From NCBI GenBank assembly GCA_041487355.1, contig JBGPND010000215.1, forward strand, positions 1-8,899: a stretch of DNA of 8,899 nucleotides. Reading direction: 5' to 3'. Each line of letters begins with the position of its first letter. Positions within the stretch are counted from its first letter, which is position 1. Positions 1 through 6,281 of this stretch are shown one piece after another. The stretch is from JAMXLO01 sp041487355. Its GTDB lineage: Bacteria > Pseudomonadota > Alphaproteobacteria > Acetobacterales > Acetobacteraceae. The notes beneath the pieces were generated by a model that saw only the letters and a list, made by a program, of their open reading frames with translations, searched no databases and was not told the DNA's origin. The position numbers were made by a program, and so were the translations under genes.

Positions 1-2
1 CC

Positions 3-599
3 GAACCGGCATTGGGTTTCGCGGTCACCGGCCTGGCCGATCCGGCGAAGCTGCTGCGCAAGTCGGGGCTGCGGCCGGGCGATGCGCTGGTGCTGACCAA
101 GCCGCTCGGCACCGGGATCGTGCTGGCCGGCCACATGCGCGGTCTGGCGCGCGCGGCCTGGTTGCAGGCGGCGATCGCGTCCATGCGAACGAGCAACGCG
201 GCGGCGTCGCGGATCTTGCGGGAGTTTGGTGCGGTCGCGTGCACCGACGTGACCGGGTTCGGGCTGGCGGGGCATTTGCTGGAGATGCTGCGTGCGTCGC
301 ACGTCGGCGCGGTGGTGTGGCCGGATCGCGTGCCGGCGCTGCCGGGGGCGCTGGAACTCGCCGCGCGGGGTGTGGCGAGCACGCTGGCGGTGGAGAACCG
401 GAGGTTGTTGCCGGGTGCTGGGACGGATGCCCGCACCGCGTTGCTGCTCGATCCACAGACTTCCGGCGGGCTGCTGGCGGGGATCGCGCAGGAACATGCC
501 GATGTGTGTATCGCGGCGTTGCGCGCGGCGGGGATCGAAGCAGCGATCATCGGCACAGTCGAACGCGGCGCCGCTGCGATCCGGCTCGATACCGGATAG
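3..599 (+). CDS. selD: Selenide, water dikinase (selenophosphate synthetase), C-terminal part
   Basis: The frame is open from the first bases of the window, so the gene begins upstream and only about 198 C-terminal residues of a usually ~345-residue protein are visible. SelD makes selenophosphate from selenide and ATP, the selenium donor for selenocysteyn-tRNA and for 2-selenouridine in tRNA. The visible part corresponds to the AIRS C-terminal domain. Recognisable motifs are an early GDALVLTKPLGTGI stretch, TDVTGFGLAGHLLEM in the middle and DPQTSGGLLAGI near the end, all characteristic of SelD. The reading frame ends cleanly with TAG and shows no damage. The TTG near base 12 is internal and is not a start. 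No selA, selB, selC or selU gene is visible in this window, so which selenium pathway it feeds cannot be told. Family assignment is secure; any N-terminal fusion lies outside the window. Confidence 0.95.
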   Translation, partial: EPALGFAVTGLADPAKLLRKSGLRPGDALVLTKPLGTGIVLAGHMRGLARAAWLQAAIASMRTSNAAASRILREFGAVACTDVTGFGLAGHLLEMLRASHVGAVVWPDRVPALPGALELAARGVASTLAVENRRLLPGAGTDARTALLLDPQTSGGLLAGIAQEHADVCIAALRAAGIEAAIIGTVERGAAAIRLDTG

Positions 600-982
600 T
601 ATATCGCGTTCAGAAAACCACGGTCGCACTAGCAGAGCAAAACCCGGTGCGGGCGCGGAATTCAAGAATCGAGAGACAAAACCGAAGCCTGAAAATCATT
701 GGGTTTTTCTGTTGCATAAATCTGGCGCAACGAAGCTCCCATAACCGCTACGCGCGCGTCGTAACAGCGCCGGTTAGATGGCGCGTTGGCTGTTTTGTGA
801 GGTGGTGAGGACGCCGATACCGGGAACAGTCGATATCGGCGTTCATTCTGCCAGTCAGGCGGAAAGCGCAACGACGTTAGTTGGCGTCCAGACGGCTGGC
901 TCTTGGGATGATACCACGTGTTGGGGCGGCGCCAGCCGGCAGGAGGGTGTTGATACGAAGGTGGACGTCCTCAGAGCCACGT
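600..982. other. Gene-poor stretch after selD
   Basis: I see no convincing coding region here. Open frames exist but lack family resemblance and plausible ribosome binding sites. The stretch contains a short CCCG/CGGG hairpin at 643-653. It also has an AAAACC...GGTTTT pairing around 676-708 followed by TCTGTT, which could act as a weak terminator for selD. GTTGCATAAATCTGG around 712-726 resembles the outer ends of some insertion sequences. A 9-bp inverted repeat lies at 811-842. Base composition is less GC-rich than selD, which fits inserted or decayed DNA. Confidence 0.5.
811..842. repeat. Inverted repeat (hairpin), 9-bp perfect arms
   Basis: ACGCCGATA at 811-819 is the exact reverse complement of TATCGGCGT at 834-842, with a 14-base loop. 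No run of T follows on either strand, so a Rho-independent terminator is unlikely. It could be an operator, a phage or IS remnant, or chance. Confidence 0.45.
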
Positions 983-1279
983 TCACTGTCTGCGAAGCAA
1001 TTTTTCTCCGACATATGAAATTGTGTCATCAGACGGATTGTATAAGATCACGCCATACGGCGAGCGTATCATCAGAATATTGTCCTTATATGGGCCAATA
1101 TAAGCGCCCGGAAACGCACATGCTGAGCATGTTACTTGGACCAAGTATGTAGCGTCCTGCTTTGTTATAGTCATCCATACCTCCTGCCCCGGCATTTCCC
1201 ACCTGCCTTCCGGGGATGTCGCCAGTGCGGGAGTGGACACCATGATTAGAATTGCGACAACCAACACTCGCGAGCGCAT
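983..1279 (-). CDS. Small secreted hypothetical protein (98 aa)
   Basis: I do not recognise the family. The first 20 residues form a good Sec signal peptide: a basic MRSR start, a hydrophobic core, and cleavage predicted after the ALA at residues 18-20. The mature protein is about 78 residues. It begins TSPEGRWEMPG and alternates hydrophobic and polar residues (VWMTITK, YLVQVTC, NILMIRS, GVILYNP), which suggests a small all-beta, lipocalin-like or barrel fold in the periplasm. Two cysteines at residues 51 and 54 form a CxxC-like CSAC that could pair or bind a metal. The ATG at 1279 is chosen because AAGGG lies about nine bases upstream and the signal peptide starts exactly there; the ATG at 1286 is in another frame. 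The end of an upstream open frame overlaps the ribosome binding site (TGA at 1283-1285), which suggests translational coupling. Real gene likely; function unknown. Confidence 0.65.
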   Translation of the reverse strand: MRSRVLVVAILIMVSTPALATSPEGRWEMPGQEVWMTITKQDATYLVQVTCSACAFPGAYIGPYKDNILMIRSPYGVILYNPSDDTISYVGEKLLRRQ

Positions 1280-1282
1280 CGT

Positions 1283-1572
1283 TCATCCCTTCAAATAGTC
1301 ATTCAAATCTGCGCCCCCGAAGCGCAGAATCGTGATACCAGACAGGTCCACCGGCAAGGCTACTTCAATAGCTTTCCAATCCGCAAGGTGGGACCGATAC
1401 GGCCGTTTGCCCTGCTCCACGCGGTCGAGCCACGCTACGCACTCCTGCCCGATGCGCCGGTGTATCAGTTCTCAGTAGAGCCGTGGGTTCTGAGGTTTGA
1501 AGTAGCCGTGGTGCCGATAGGTTCGCCGCCGTTTACCTCGGTGCAGAAGGTCTCCAGTTCTGGGCCGGTCAT
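1283..1572 (-). pseudogene. Possible broken small gene upstream of the secreted protein
   Basis: An ATG at 1572 opens a 35-codon frame (MTGPELETFCTEVNGGEPIG...) that ends at 1465. In another frame, the sequence YRHHGYFKPQNPRLY runs into TGA at 1472-1474. It then continues open for 62 codons (ELIHRRIGQECVAWLDR ... FGGADLNDYLKG) to a TGA at 1283-1285, just upstream of the secreted-protein start. The text on either side of the 1472 TGA reads like ordinary protein. One frameshift plus one nonsense change (for example CGA to TGA) would therefore join the pieces into a single ~95-residue protein. The first 20 residues remind me of small prophage structural proteins, but this is memory only. Alternatively the downstream part is a short gene with a non-ATG start. 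Function unknown. Confidence 0.3.
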
Positions 1573-1625
1573 GTGCTAAGAGTACGCCAGACGGGTGGGA
1601 TGTAACGCTACCACTGGGAGCCACC

Positions 1626-2417
1626 ATGACCGACGATGTGAGGGAGTTGTTTGAGGAGTTCGACGCCTTGAACGCAAACGTCTGGGAGTCGAGATACCAG
1701 TTTTTCCTCCTAAACCTCCGTAGATGGTTTGCTTTCCTCGATGGCAATCCGCCAATAGCACGCATCGTTCTGCAACAGCTAAATGCGGAGCTTGAGTTCG
1801 ACGGTTGGTATGAACGTTGCCTGGAAACCATGGGAGGCATGGTGGGAAGTGGCACACTGCATTGGCCTGATGACCCGCGTCAGACACTGGCACTGCAACT
1901 GATGCTCTTTCGCAAATTCGATCGCAAGGACATGACGCCCTATGATTTCTGCTCCCACTTCCTATATTCCGAAAACGACTACGATGTGATGATCCATGAT
2001 CTGAGCACGCAACTCTTTCGGCCTATGGTTGGCGATCTCCGCAGGTACTTGCAACGGGCACTACGCGAGGCACCCAGGCCATTTGAATTTGAGGCCGACA
2101 CGGCACCTGCATCGGACAGGGTGGTGCGCCTTGACCACAATAGCGCCGAGTACATCGAAGCTGTTGATGCCGTGCAAAAGGTCGAAGAAGCGCTTGAGCA
2201 AGCCAATGATTATCCCGATCAGGAAGACAGAGAACAGCGAATTGCAGAAATGTCGGCCGGCAGGCGGTTGTTTATGGCGGTTCGCGTGCGCGTAGATGTC
2301 GTTGTCGGTTTGCTAGGACGGGGGCTTGCATGGCTGGCGACCCAGTTTGCTGGGCAAATTATTGGGAAGCTGGCCGACCTCGCATGGGCTGCTATTCGTG
2401 TGCTTCTCAACCTTTGA
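1626..2417 (+). CDS. Hypothetical protein (263 aa) with a hydrophobic C-terminal tail
   Basis: I cannot assign a function. The ATG at 1626 is preceded by GGGAG at a suitable distance (ACTGGGAGCCACC). The N-terminal ~150 residues are helical and rich in aromatic and acidic residues (ELFEEFDALNANVWESRYQF, WYERCLETMGGMVG, LMLFRKFDRKDMTPYDF). Residues ~151-168 are a charged linker. Residues ~169-213 form a highly charged helix (LDHNSAEYIEAVDAVQKVEE ... EDREQRIAEMSAGRRL). Residues ~217-263 are hydrophobic and small-residue rich (VVVGLLGRGLAWLATQFAG, LADLAWAAIRVLL) and could sit in or on a membrane. This last section resembles a C-terminal module I associate with other alphaproteobacterial accessory proteins, where a variable front end precedes the same tail; that is an unverified recollection. 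No signal peptide is present. The gene stands alone, divergent from the - strand pair, and its codon use is less GC-biased than its flanks, so acquisition by transfer is plausible. Confidence 0.8.
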   Translation: MTDDVRELFEEFDALNANVWESRYQFFLLNLRRWFAFLDGNPPIARIVLQQLNAELEFDGWYERCLETMGGMVGSGTLHWPDDPRQTLALQLMLFRKFDRKDMTPYDFCSHFLYSENDYDVMIHDLSTQLFRPMVGDLRRYLQRALREAPRPFEFEADTAPASDRVVRLDHNSAEYIEAVDAVQKVEEALEQANDYPDQEDREQRIAEMSAGRRLFMAVRVRVDVVVGLLGRGLAWLATQFAGQIIGKLADLAWAAIRVLLNL

Positions 2418-2651
2418 AACTGATCGGCCGGCCCCGTGAGCTCTCTTTACCGGAAAATCAGTGAATCTTTTTGGTTCGCCAGACGTAGAGCGGGGCAACC
2501 GCATCAGGAGGAATCCAACCGTCTGGCCAACACCGCTCATCCCGCGATGTGATTCCCGGTAACCAAACTGTGCCGCGCGTCGAAACCCTAAATACCTGCC
2601 CGGTATCCTCTCGCGGCGCGACCAACGGTTCAGCCTAACCCGAACCGGAGC

Positions 2652-2677
2652 GGCGGGATACGCTTTGCTTTTCCGCC
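2652..2677. repeat. Near-palindromic GGCGG...CCGCC element
   Basis: GGCGGGATACGCTTTGC followed by TTTTCCGCC forms an imperfect palindrome. It has the look of the short dispersed GCGGAT-ACGCTTTGC-type repeats seen in intergenic DNA of many proteobacteria. Copy number in the genome is unknown from this window. Confidence 0.3.
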
Positions 2678-2818
2678 TTACGCAACTTCGAGGGCACGCC
2701 CCATGCATCAGCATCGCATCGCCTCCATCAGCATAGCACCTCATGGCGATGCCGCGCGCGCCCAGTGCTGTGGTGCGCCCCGGCATCCCCAGACGTGGGA
2801 CCGGCTACGAGTCCCGCC

Positions 2819-2913
2819 TTGACACCGTGTCCACGAGAACCCCGTCTCGGACGCCACCAATTCCCGGCTCCGCCCGCCGCCGTTTGACGCCGTGTCCACG
2901 AACCCTGTTTCGG
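2819..2913 (+). repeat. Pair of imperfect direct repeats, 65 bp apart
   Basis: Copy 1 (2819-2850) starts TTGACACCGTGTCCACGA and goes on GAACCCCGTCTCGG. Copy 2 (2884-2913) starts TTGACGCCGTGTCCACGA and goes on ACCCTGTTTCGG. They differ by a 2-base gap and three or so substitutions. Each contains the small inverted repeat CGTG-TC-CACG. They lie 38 to 132 bases before the parS and could be regulator or accessory binding sites, or copies of a dispersed repeat. Confidence 0.55.
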
Positions 2914-2950
2914 CCAGGGGTTGAATCGACGCCATGTTCTGTTCCCTCTA

Positions 2951-2966
2951 TGTTTCACGTGAAACA
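2951..2966. promoter_or_regulatory. parS: parS centromere site (ParB binding site)
   Basis: TGTTTCACGTGAAACA is a perfect 16-bp palindrome. It is identical to the canonical chromosomal parS recognised by ParB in bacteria from Bacillus to alphaproteobacteria. ParB loads here as a CTP-dependent clamp, spreads along DNA and, with ParA, segregates the replication-origin region; it also recruits SMC. Such sites usually cluster within a few hundred kilobases of oriC. No parA or parB gene is in the window. It lies in non-coding DNA about 100 bases before the dehydrogenase gene, as expected for a functional site. Confidence 0.9.
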
Positions 2967-3067
2967 CCCTTCGGCATCGAACAATCCGTCCGGCCACCGC
3001 TTGGTGATCCGCCACCCAGGCGCTACCACTCGCCTCTAATCACATATCGCCAATCGGGACCCGCAGC

Positions 3068-4144
3068 ATGACCCGCCACCATCGCATCGCATCCATCCCA
3101 GCCGACGGCATCGGACCCGAGGTGATCAGCGCCGGCCTCGAAGTGCTGGACGCGGTGGCTTCCCGCGACGGCGGGTTCAAGCTGACCATCGACCACTACG
3201 ACTGGGGCTCCAACTGGTACCGCAAGCACGGCAACTTCATGCCGGCGGACGCCCTCGCCTGGCTGCGCACCGCCGATGCGATCTATTTCGGCGCGGTCGG
3301 CGATCCCGACATTCCCGACCACGTCACGCTGTGGGGCCTGCGCCTGCCGATCTGCCAGGGCCTCGACCAGTACGCCAATGTCCGTCCGACCCGTATCCTG
3401 CCCGGCATCACCTCGCCGCTGCGCGACGTGGGGCCGGGCGACCTCGACTGGGTGATCGTGCGCGAGAACAGCGAGGGCGAATACTCCGGCCACGGCGGGC
3501 GGGTGCATCGCGGCCTGCCGGAGGAAGTCGCGACCGAGACCGCGATCTTCACCCGCCGCGGCGTCGAGCGGATCATGCGCTTCGCCTTCGACATCGCGCG
3601 CAGCCGCCCGCGCAAGCTGCTCACCGTCGTGACCAAATCCAACGCCCAGCGGCACGGCATGGTGTTCTGGGACGAGATCGCCGGCCTGGTGTCGCACGAC
3701 TATCCCGACGTGACCTGGGACAAGGAACTGGTCGATGCGATGACCATGCGCATGGTGCGCAAGCCGAGGACCATCGACACCGTGGTGGCGACCAACCTGC
3801 ACGCCGACATCCTGTCGGACCTCGCGGCGGCGCTGGCAGGATCGCTCGGCATCGCGCCCACCGGCAACATCGATCCGGAGCGGCGCAGCCCGTCGATGTT
3901 CGAGCCCATTCATGGTTCGGCGTTCGACATCACCGGCAAGGGCATCGCCAACCCGGTGGCCAGCTTCTGGACCGGGGCGATGATGCTGGAGCACCTCGGC
4001 GAGAAGCCGGCGGCGGAGCTGCTGATGCGCGCGGTGGAGCAGGTGTGCGCCGCAGGCGTGCTGACGCCGGATCTCGGCGGCAAGGCGACGACGGCGGAGG
4101 TGACGCGGGCGGTGTGCGACGCGGTACGCGGGATGAACCGCTAG
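3068..4144 (+). CDS. Tartrate/D-malate dehydrogenase-type decarboxylating dehydrogenase (TtuC/DmlA family)
   Basis: A complete 358-residue member of the NAD-dependent beta-decarboxylating dehydrogenases (isopropylmalate/isocitrate dehydrogenase superfamily). Overall wording is closest to tartrate dehydrogenase/decarboxylase and D-malate dehydrogenase, which oxidise a 2-hydroxy acid and release CO2. Motifs in order: IPADGIGPEV (10-19), YFGAVGDPDIPDHVTLWG (73-90), ENSEGEYSGHGGRV (133-145, catalytic Tyr139), TKSNAQRHG (189-197, catalytic Lys190), a metal-ligand Asp near 223, NLHADILSD (243-251, metal-binding Asp247 and Asp251) and EPIHGSAFDITGKGIANP (279-296, the NAD-adenosine loop with Asp287). 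The VPDH/IPDH-LWG segment separates this group from LeuB. The ATG at 3068 has only a weak GGGA eight bases upstream, and the protein starts where the family does. It overlaps nothing and is followed after 6 bp by the flavin monooxygenase, so the two are probably co-transcribed. The exact substrate (tartrate, D-malate or another) cannot be fixed from sequence. Confidence 0.9.
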   Translation: MTRHHRIASIPADGIGPEVISAGLEVLDAVASRDGGFKLTIDHYDWGSNWYRKHGNFMPADALAWLRTADAIYFGAVGDPDIPDHVTLWGLRLPICQGLDQYANVRPTRILPGITSPLRDVGPGDLDWVIVRENSEGEYSGHGGRVHRGLPEEVATETAIFTRRGVERIMRFAFDIARSRPRKLLTVVTKSNAQRHGMVFWDEIAGLVSHDYPDVTWDKELVDAMTMRMVRKPRTIDTVVATNLHADILSDLAAALAGSLGIAPTGNIDPERRSPSMFEPIHGSAFDITGKGIANPVASFWTGAMMLEHLGEKPAAELLMRAVEQVCAAGVLTPDLGGKATTAEVTRAVCDAVRGMNR

Positions 4145-4150
4145 CCGGAC

Positions 4151-5368
4151 ATGGCGACCGCAGGCCAGGGTCCGCCCTTTGCCGATACGGCGCTGCCCGC
4201 CGAGGAGCAGGCGCTGCTGGACCAGGCACGCGCGCTGATCCCAGCGCTCGCCGAACGTTCCCGCGCGGTGACCGCCGCGCGTGATGTGGCGACAGAGACG
4301 ATCGCGGACTACCACCGCGCCGGCATACTGCGCGTGCTGCAGCCGCGCCGGTTCGGCGGCCACCAGCTCCGCTTCTGCCTGTTCTCCCGCATCGTCGAGA
4401 CCCTCACCGAAGGCTGCGCGTCATCTGCCTGGGTCTACGCCGTGCTGGGCGAGCATCAGTGGATCATCGGATCGTACCCGTTGCAGGCACAGATCGACGT
4501 GTGGGGCGATGACCCGCTCGCCGTGGCGTCCTCCTCGCTGGCGCCGCGCTCGGTGGCGGAGCGCGCGGCCGGCGGCTGGCGACTATCCGGACAGTATTCA
4601 TTCTCCAGCGGCAGCAGCCACGCGCGCTGGGCGATCATCGGCGCCTTCCTCGACACGGCCGGCGATCCGCGCAACATCGGCTATCTGCTGGTGCCGTTCA
4701 CCGAGATCGAGATCATCGATGACTGGCATGTGCTGGGGTTGGCCGGGACCGGCAGCCGCTCGCTCCTGTTGCGCGACGTGTTCGTCCCCGAGCATCGCTG
4801 CGTGTTGCTCGCGGATCTGATGGCAGGCACACCGCCTGGCGCGCTGGTGCATCCCGACTACAAGCTGCTGCGCGCGCCGCGGGGATTGCTGGTGAATTAT
4901 TCGCTGCCGCCGGTGTCGATCGCGCTTGGCCGGCGAGCTTTGGCGGTGGCGATCGCGGGCTTGCGTGGGCGCGTTTCACGCGGTGTGACGCAGGTGGCGG
5001 TCAGCGAGTTCGTGCAGATGGCTGTGGCCGAGGCAGCCGCGGCGATTGATGCAGCGACGCTGACCATGCGGCACGGGCGGCAGGTGGCAGAGGATCTGGT
5101 CGCCTCGGGCGAGTCGATCGCGTCAGAGATGGTGCTGCGCGCGCGGCGCGACATGACATACGCGCAACATCAGGTGCGATGGGCGGTGGAACGGCTGGTG
5201 GAGGTATGCGGGTCGCGGTCAGTGTATGACGCCGATGCGCTCGCTTCGATCAGGCGCGACATTCTGACCGTGCTGACGCATCATGTCGCCAGCCGGCAAG
5301 CGGCGATGGGGGCGTGGGGACGGTGGGCGCTGGTGGCCGAGGTCGAGTGGCAGGCCGAGAGGACATAG
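4151..5368 (+). CDS. Acyl-CoA-dehydrogenase-fold flavin-dependent monooxygenase (oxygenase component)
   Basis: A complete 405-residue protein of the group D flavin monooxygenase type (HsaA, HpaH/C2, IacA-like), which hydroxylates aromatic or related substrates using reduced flavin supplied by a separate reductase. Residues ~15-110 form the all-helical N-terminal domain (LLDQARALIPALAERSRA; LQPRRFGG; EGCASSAWVYAVLGEHQW). The beta domain carries GGWRLSGQYSFSSGSSHARW (141-160) and DDWHVLGLAGTGSRSL (190-205), then DVFVPEHR (209-216); these are the hallmarks of this family. The C-terminal helical bundle (~255-400) includes SIRRDILTVLTHH (366-378), where family members keep a histidine near the flavin. 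The catalytic glutamate of true acyl-CoA dehydrogenases is not evident. Start ATG at 4151 lies 6 bp after the dehydrogenase stop, with no strong ribosome binding site, which fits translational coupling. No flavin reductase gene follows, so the partner must be elsewhere. Substrate unknown. Confidence 0.88.
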   Translation: MATAGQGPPFADTALPAEEQALLDQARALIPALAERSRAVTAARDVATETIADYHRAGILRVLQPRRFGGHQLRFCLFSRIVETLTEGCASSAWVYAVLGEHQWIIGSYPLQAQIDVWGDDPLAVASSSLAPRSVAERAAGGWRLSGQYSFSSGSSHARWAIIGAFLDTAGDPRNIGYLLVPFTEIEIIDDWHVLGLAGTGSRSLLLRDVFVPEHRCVLLADLMAGTPPGALVHPDYKLLRAPRGLLVNYSLPPVSIALGRRALAVAIAGLRGRVSRGVTQVAVSEFVQMAVAEAAAAIDAATLTMRHGRQVAEDLVASGESIASEMVLRARRDMTYAQHQVRWAVERLVEVCGSRSVYDADALASIRRDILTVLTHHVASRQAAMGAWGRWALVAEVEWQAERT

Positions 5369-5384
5369 CACTGAGGATGCGGTG

Positions 5385-5510
5385 ATGCGTCGCGTCCGCG
5401 AATTGGTGGGCGTCCTGTGCGTCCTGGCTCTAATGGGTTTGGGTTGCTGGGTATGGTGGGCGGTGTTTGCAGCAGCACGCGAGTTTGCCGCCGAGAACCA
5501 ACCGCCCTAG
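5385..5510 (+). CDS. Small single-pass membrane protein (41 aa)
   Basis: A short frame starting ATG at 5385 (GTG at 5382 also possible) with GAGG eight bases upstream, beginning 16 bp after the monooxygenase stop. It reads MRRVRELVGVLCVLALMGLG, then CWVWWAVFAAAREFAAENQPP. The N-terminus is basic, one ~20-residue hydrophobic segment spans residues 8-30, and a charged tail follows. This fits an N-in single-pass inner-membrane peptide or an uncleaved signal anchor. Position and ribosome binding site suggest it is translated from the same transcript as the two metabolic genes. Too short to assign a family; it could be a chance frame. Confidence 0.5.
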   Translation: MRRVRELVGVLCVLALMGLGCWVWWAVFAAAREFAAENQPP

Positions 5511-5552
5511 CCCATCTTTACCATCCGCCAAAACAAACTTCGTATTATCAAT

Positions 5553-5578
5553 ATGTTGCGGCCGGATGTTGCGGCCGG
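5553..5578 (+). repeat. Perfect 13-bp tandem duplication
   Basis: ATGTTGCGGCCGG occurs twice back to back (5553-5565 and 5566-5578). It lies just downstream of the dead transposase reading frame, between it and the membrane peptide gene. It may be a slippage product or a scar at the IS edge. Confidence 0.7.
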
Positions 5579-5800
5579 GATTTTGGTCGTATGGCACTAC
5601 AAGCCCGCCACCCCGGTCTCAAACGACGAATTTCTGCATCCCTCCCGGTGAAGCATCGATGGCGAGCGCCTGGTAGATCGCGCGCAAAGCCGGCTCTGCG
5701 ACGGTGGCCTTCCGCACATGCAGAGTGCGGCCATCGCGCTGCCGGAAGGTCGCGGTGACCCGTTGGTGCACCGACAGGATCTCGCGCAACCCGGTCCAGG

Positions 5801-5829
5801 CCTGCCCTCGGGCTTGACCCGAGGGACAG
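5801..5829. repeat. Palindromic repeat element A inside the transposase
   Basis: CCCTCGGG (5805-5812) and CCCGAGGG (5818-5825) flank the loop CTTGA; the stem extends to CTG/CAG with one bulged base. On the - strand it separates the frame ending RLKLLGQH from the frame resuming WTGLREIL, so its presence coincides with the frameshift. GCCTGCCCTCGGG is shared with the element at 6305-6318. Confidence 0.7.
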
Positions 5830-6122
5830 ATGCTGGCCAAGCAGCTTCAGCCGGTAGCGGATCGCCTGCACCAGTTGATACGCCAGCACGGTGATGAACA
5901 GATGCCCTTCGGTGCGGTGTTCCTTGTGGTGGAACACCGGCCGCAGGCCCAGCTCCGACTTGAGGCCGCGGAACACCGCCTCCAGATCGGTGAGCATCGT
6001 ATAGGTCTGCCACAAGCGCGCCGCATCCCAGCCTGTCTGGTTGCTGCGCAGGCAATAGACCCCTGGATGCGTCAGCATCGACCCCTCGACCGGGGTCTTG
6101 CGCCAGGTGAGGGCGACGGCCT

Positions 6123-6147
6123 CGGCCCCCGCTCGGGGCAGGCTCTG
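6123..6147. repeat. Palindromic repeat element B inside the transposase
   Basis: CCCCG (6127-6131) pairs with CGGGG (6134-6138). Read on the - strand it begins CCAGAGCCTGCCCCGAGCGG, sharing CCAGAGCCTGCCC with the + strand at 6301-6313. It falls exactly where the N-terminal transposase piece (GRHVLAIQ) meets the C-terminal piece (ALTWRKTPVEG). Confidence 0.55.
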
Positions 6148-6281
6148 GATCGCCAGGACGTGCCGCCCGGCGCAGGCCGCGCCGGTCCGATCAGACCAGC
6201 CATCGACGAGCTTCGCGGCCGTCACCTTCGGGCTGGCGAAGAACCGCCCAGCCCGCAGCTCGCCCCTGCGGCTGCCGCCCA

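Larger units (their letters stand above)
2418..3067. other. Long intergenic region containing parS and repeats
   Basis: Six hundred and fifty bases without a convincing gene. The open frames that cross it on both strands are low-complexity, Arg/Pro-rich translations of GC-rich DNA and overlap one another. It holds a GGCGG...CCGCC near-palindrome (2652-2677), two imperfect 30-bp direct repeats (2819-2913) and a perfect parS (2951-2966). The promoter of the downstream dehydrogenase should lie in the last 100 bases; TTGGTG at 3001 with TACCAC 17 bases later is the only weak candidate I see. No tRNA was recognised. Confidence 0.6.

Noticed and set aside
778..1152. Open frame on the + strand opposite the secreted protein
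   Set aside because: No ribosome binding site or protein-like pattern, and it conflicts with the - strand frame that has a signal peptide and ribosome binding site.
1472..1474. In-frame TGA as a selenocysteine codon, given selD in the window
   Set aside because: No selenoprotein family resemblance around it, no clear SECIS-like stem directly after the TGA, and frame damage nearby makes a nonsense mutation simpler.
2313..2786. Open frame on the - strand overlapping the end of the 263-residue gene
   Set aside because: No family resemblance, overlaps the better-supported gene, and covers intergenic repeats.
2743..3039. Open frame on the + strand across the parS region (98 codons)
   Set aside because: Pro/Arg/Ser-rich, no ribosome binding site, overlaps direct repeats and parS; its MFHVKH is just the translated parS.
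3023..4363. Long - strand open frame (446 codons) opposite the dehydrogenase
   Set aside because: It is antisense to an unmistakable family protein, is His/Arg/Gly-rich and non-protein-like, and is the expected artefact of GC-rich third positions.
4970..4990. GTTTCACGCGGTGTGAC as a second parS
   Set aside because: Only one half-site matches; the palindrome is broken and it lies inside the monooxygenase coding sequence.
5553..5578. Tandem 13-bp repeat as a CRISPR or VNTR array
   Set aside because: Only two adjacent copies with no spacers; a simple duplication.
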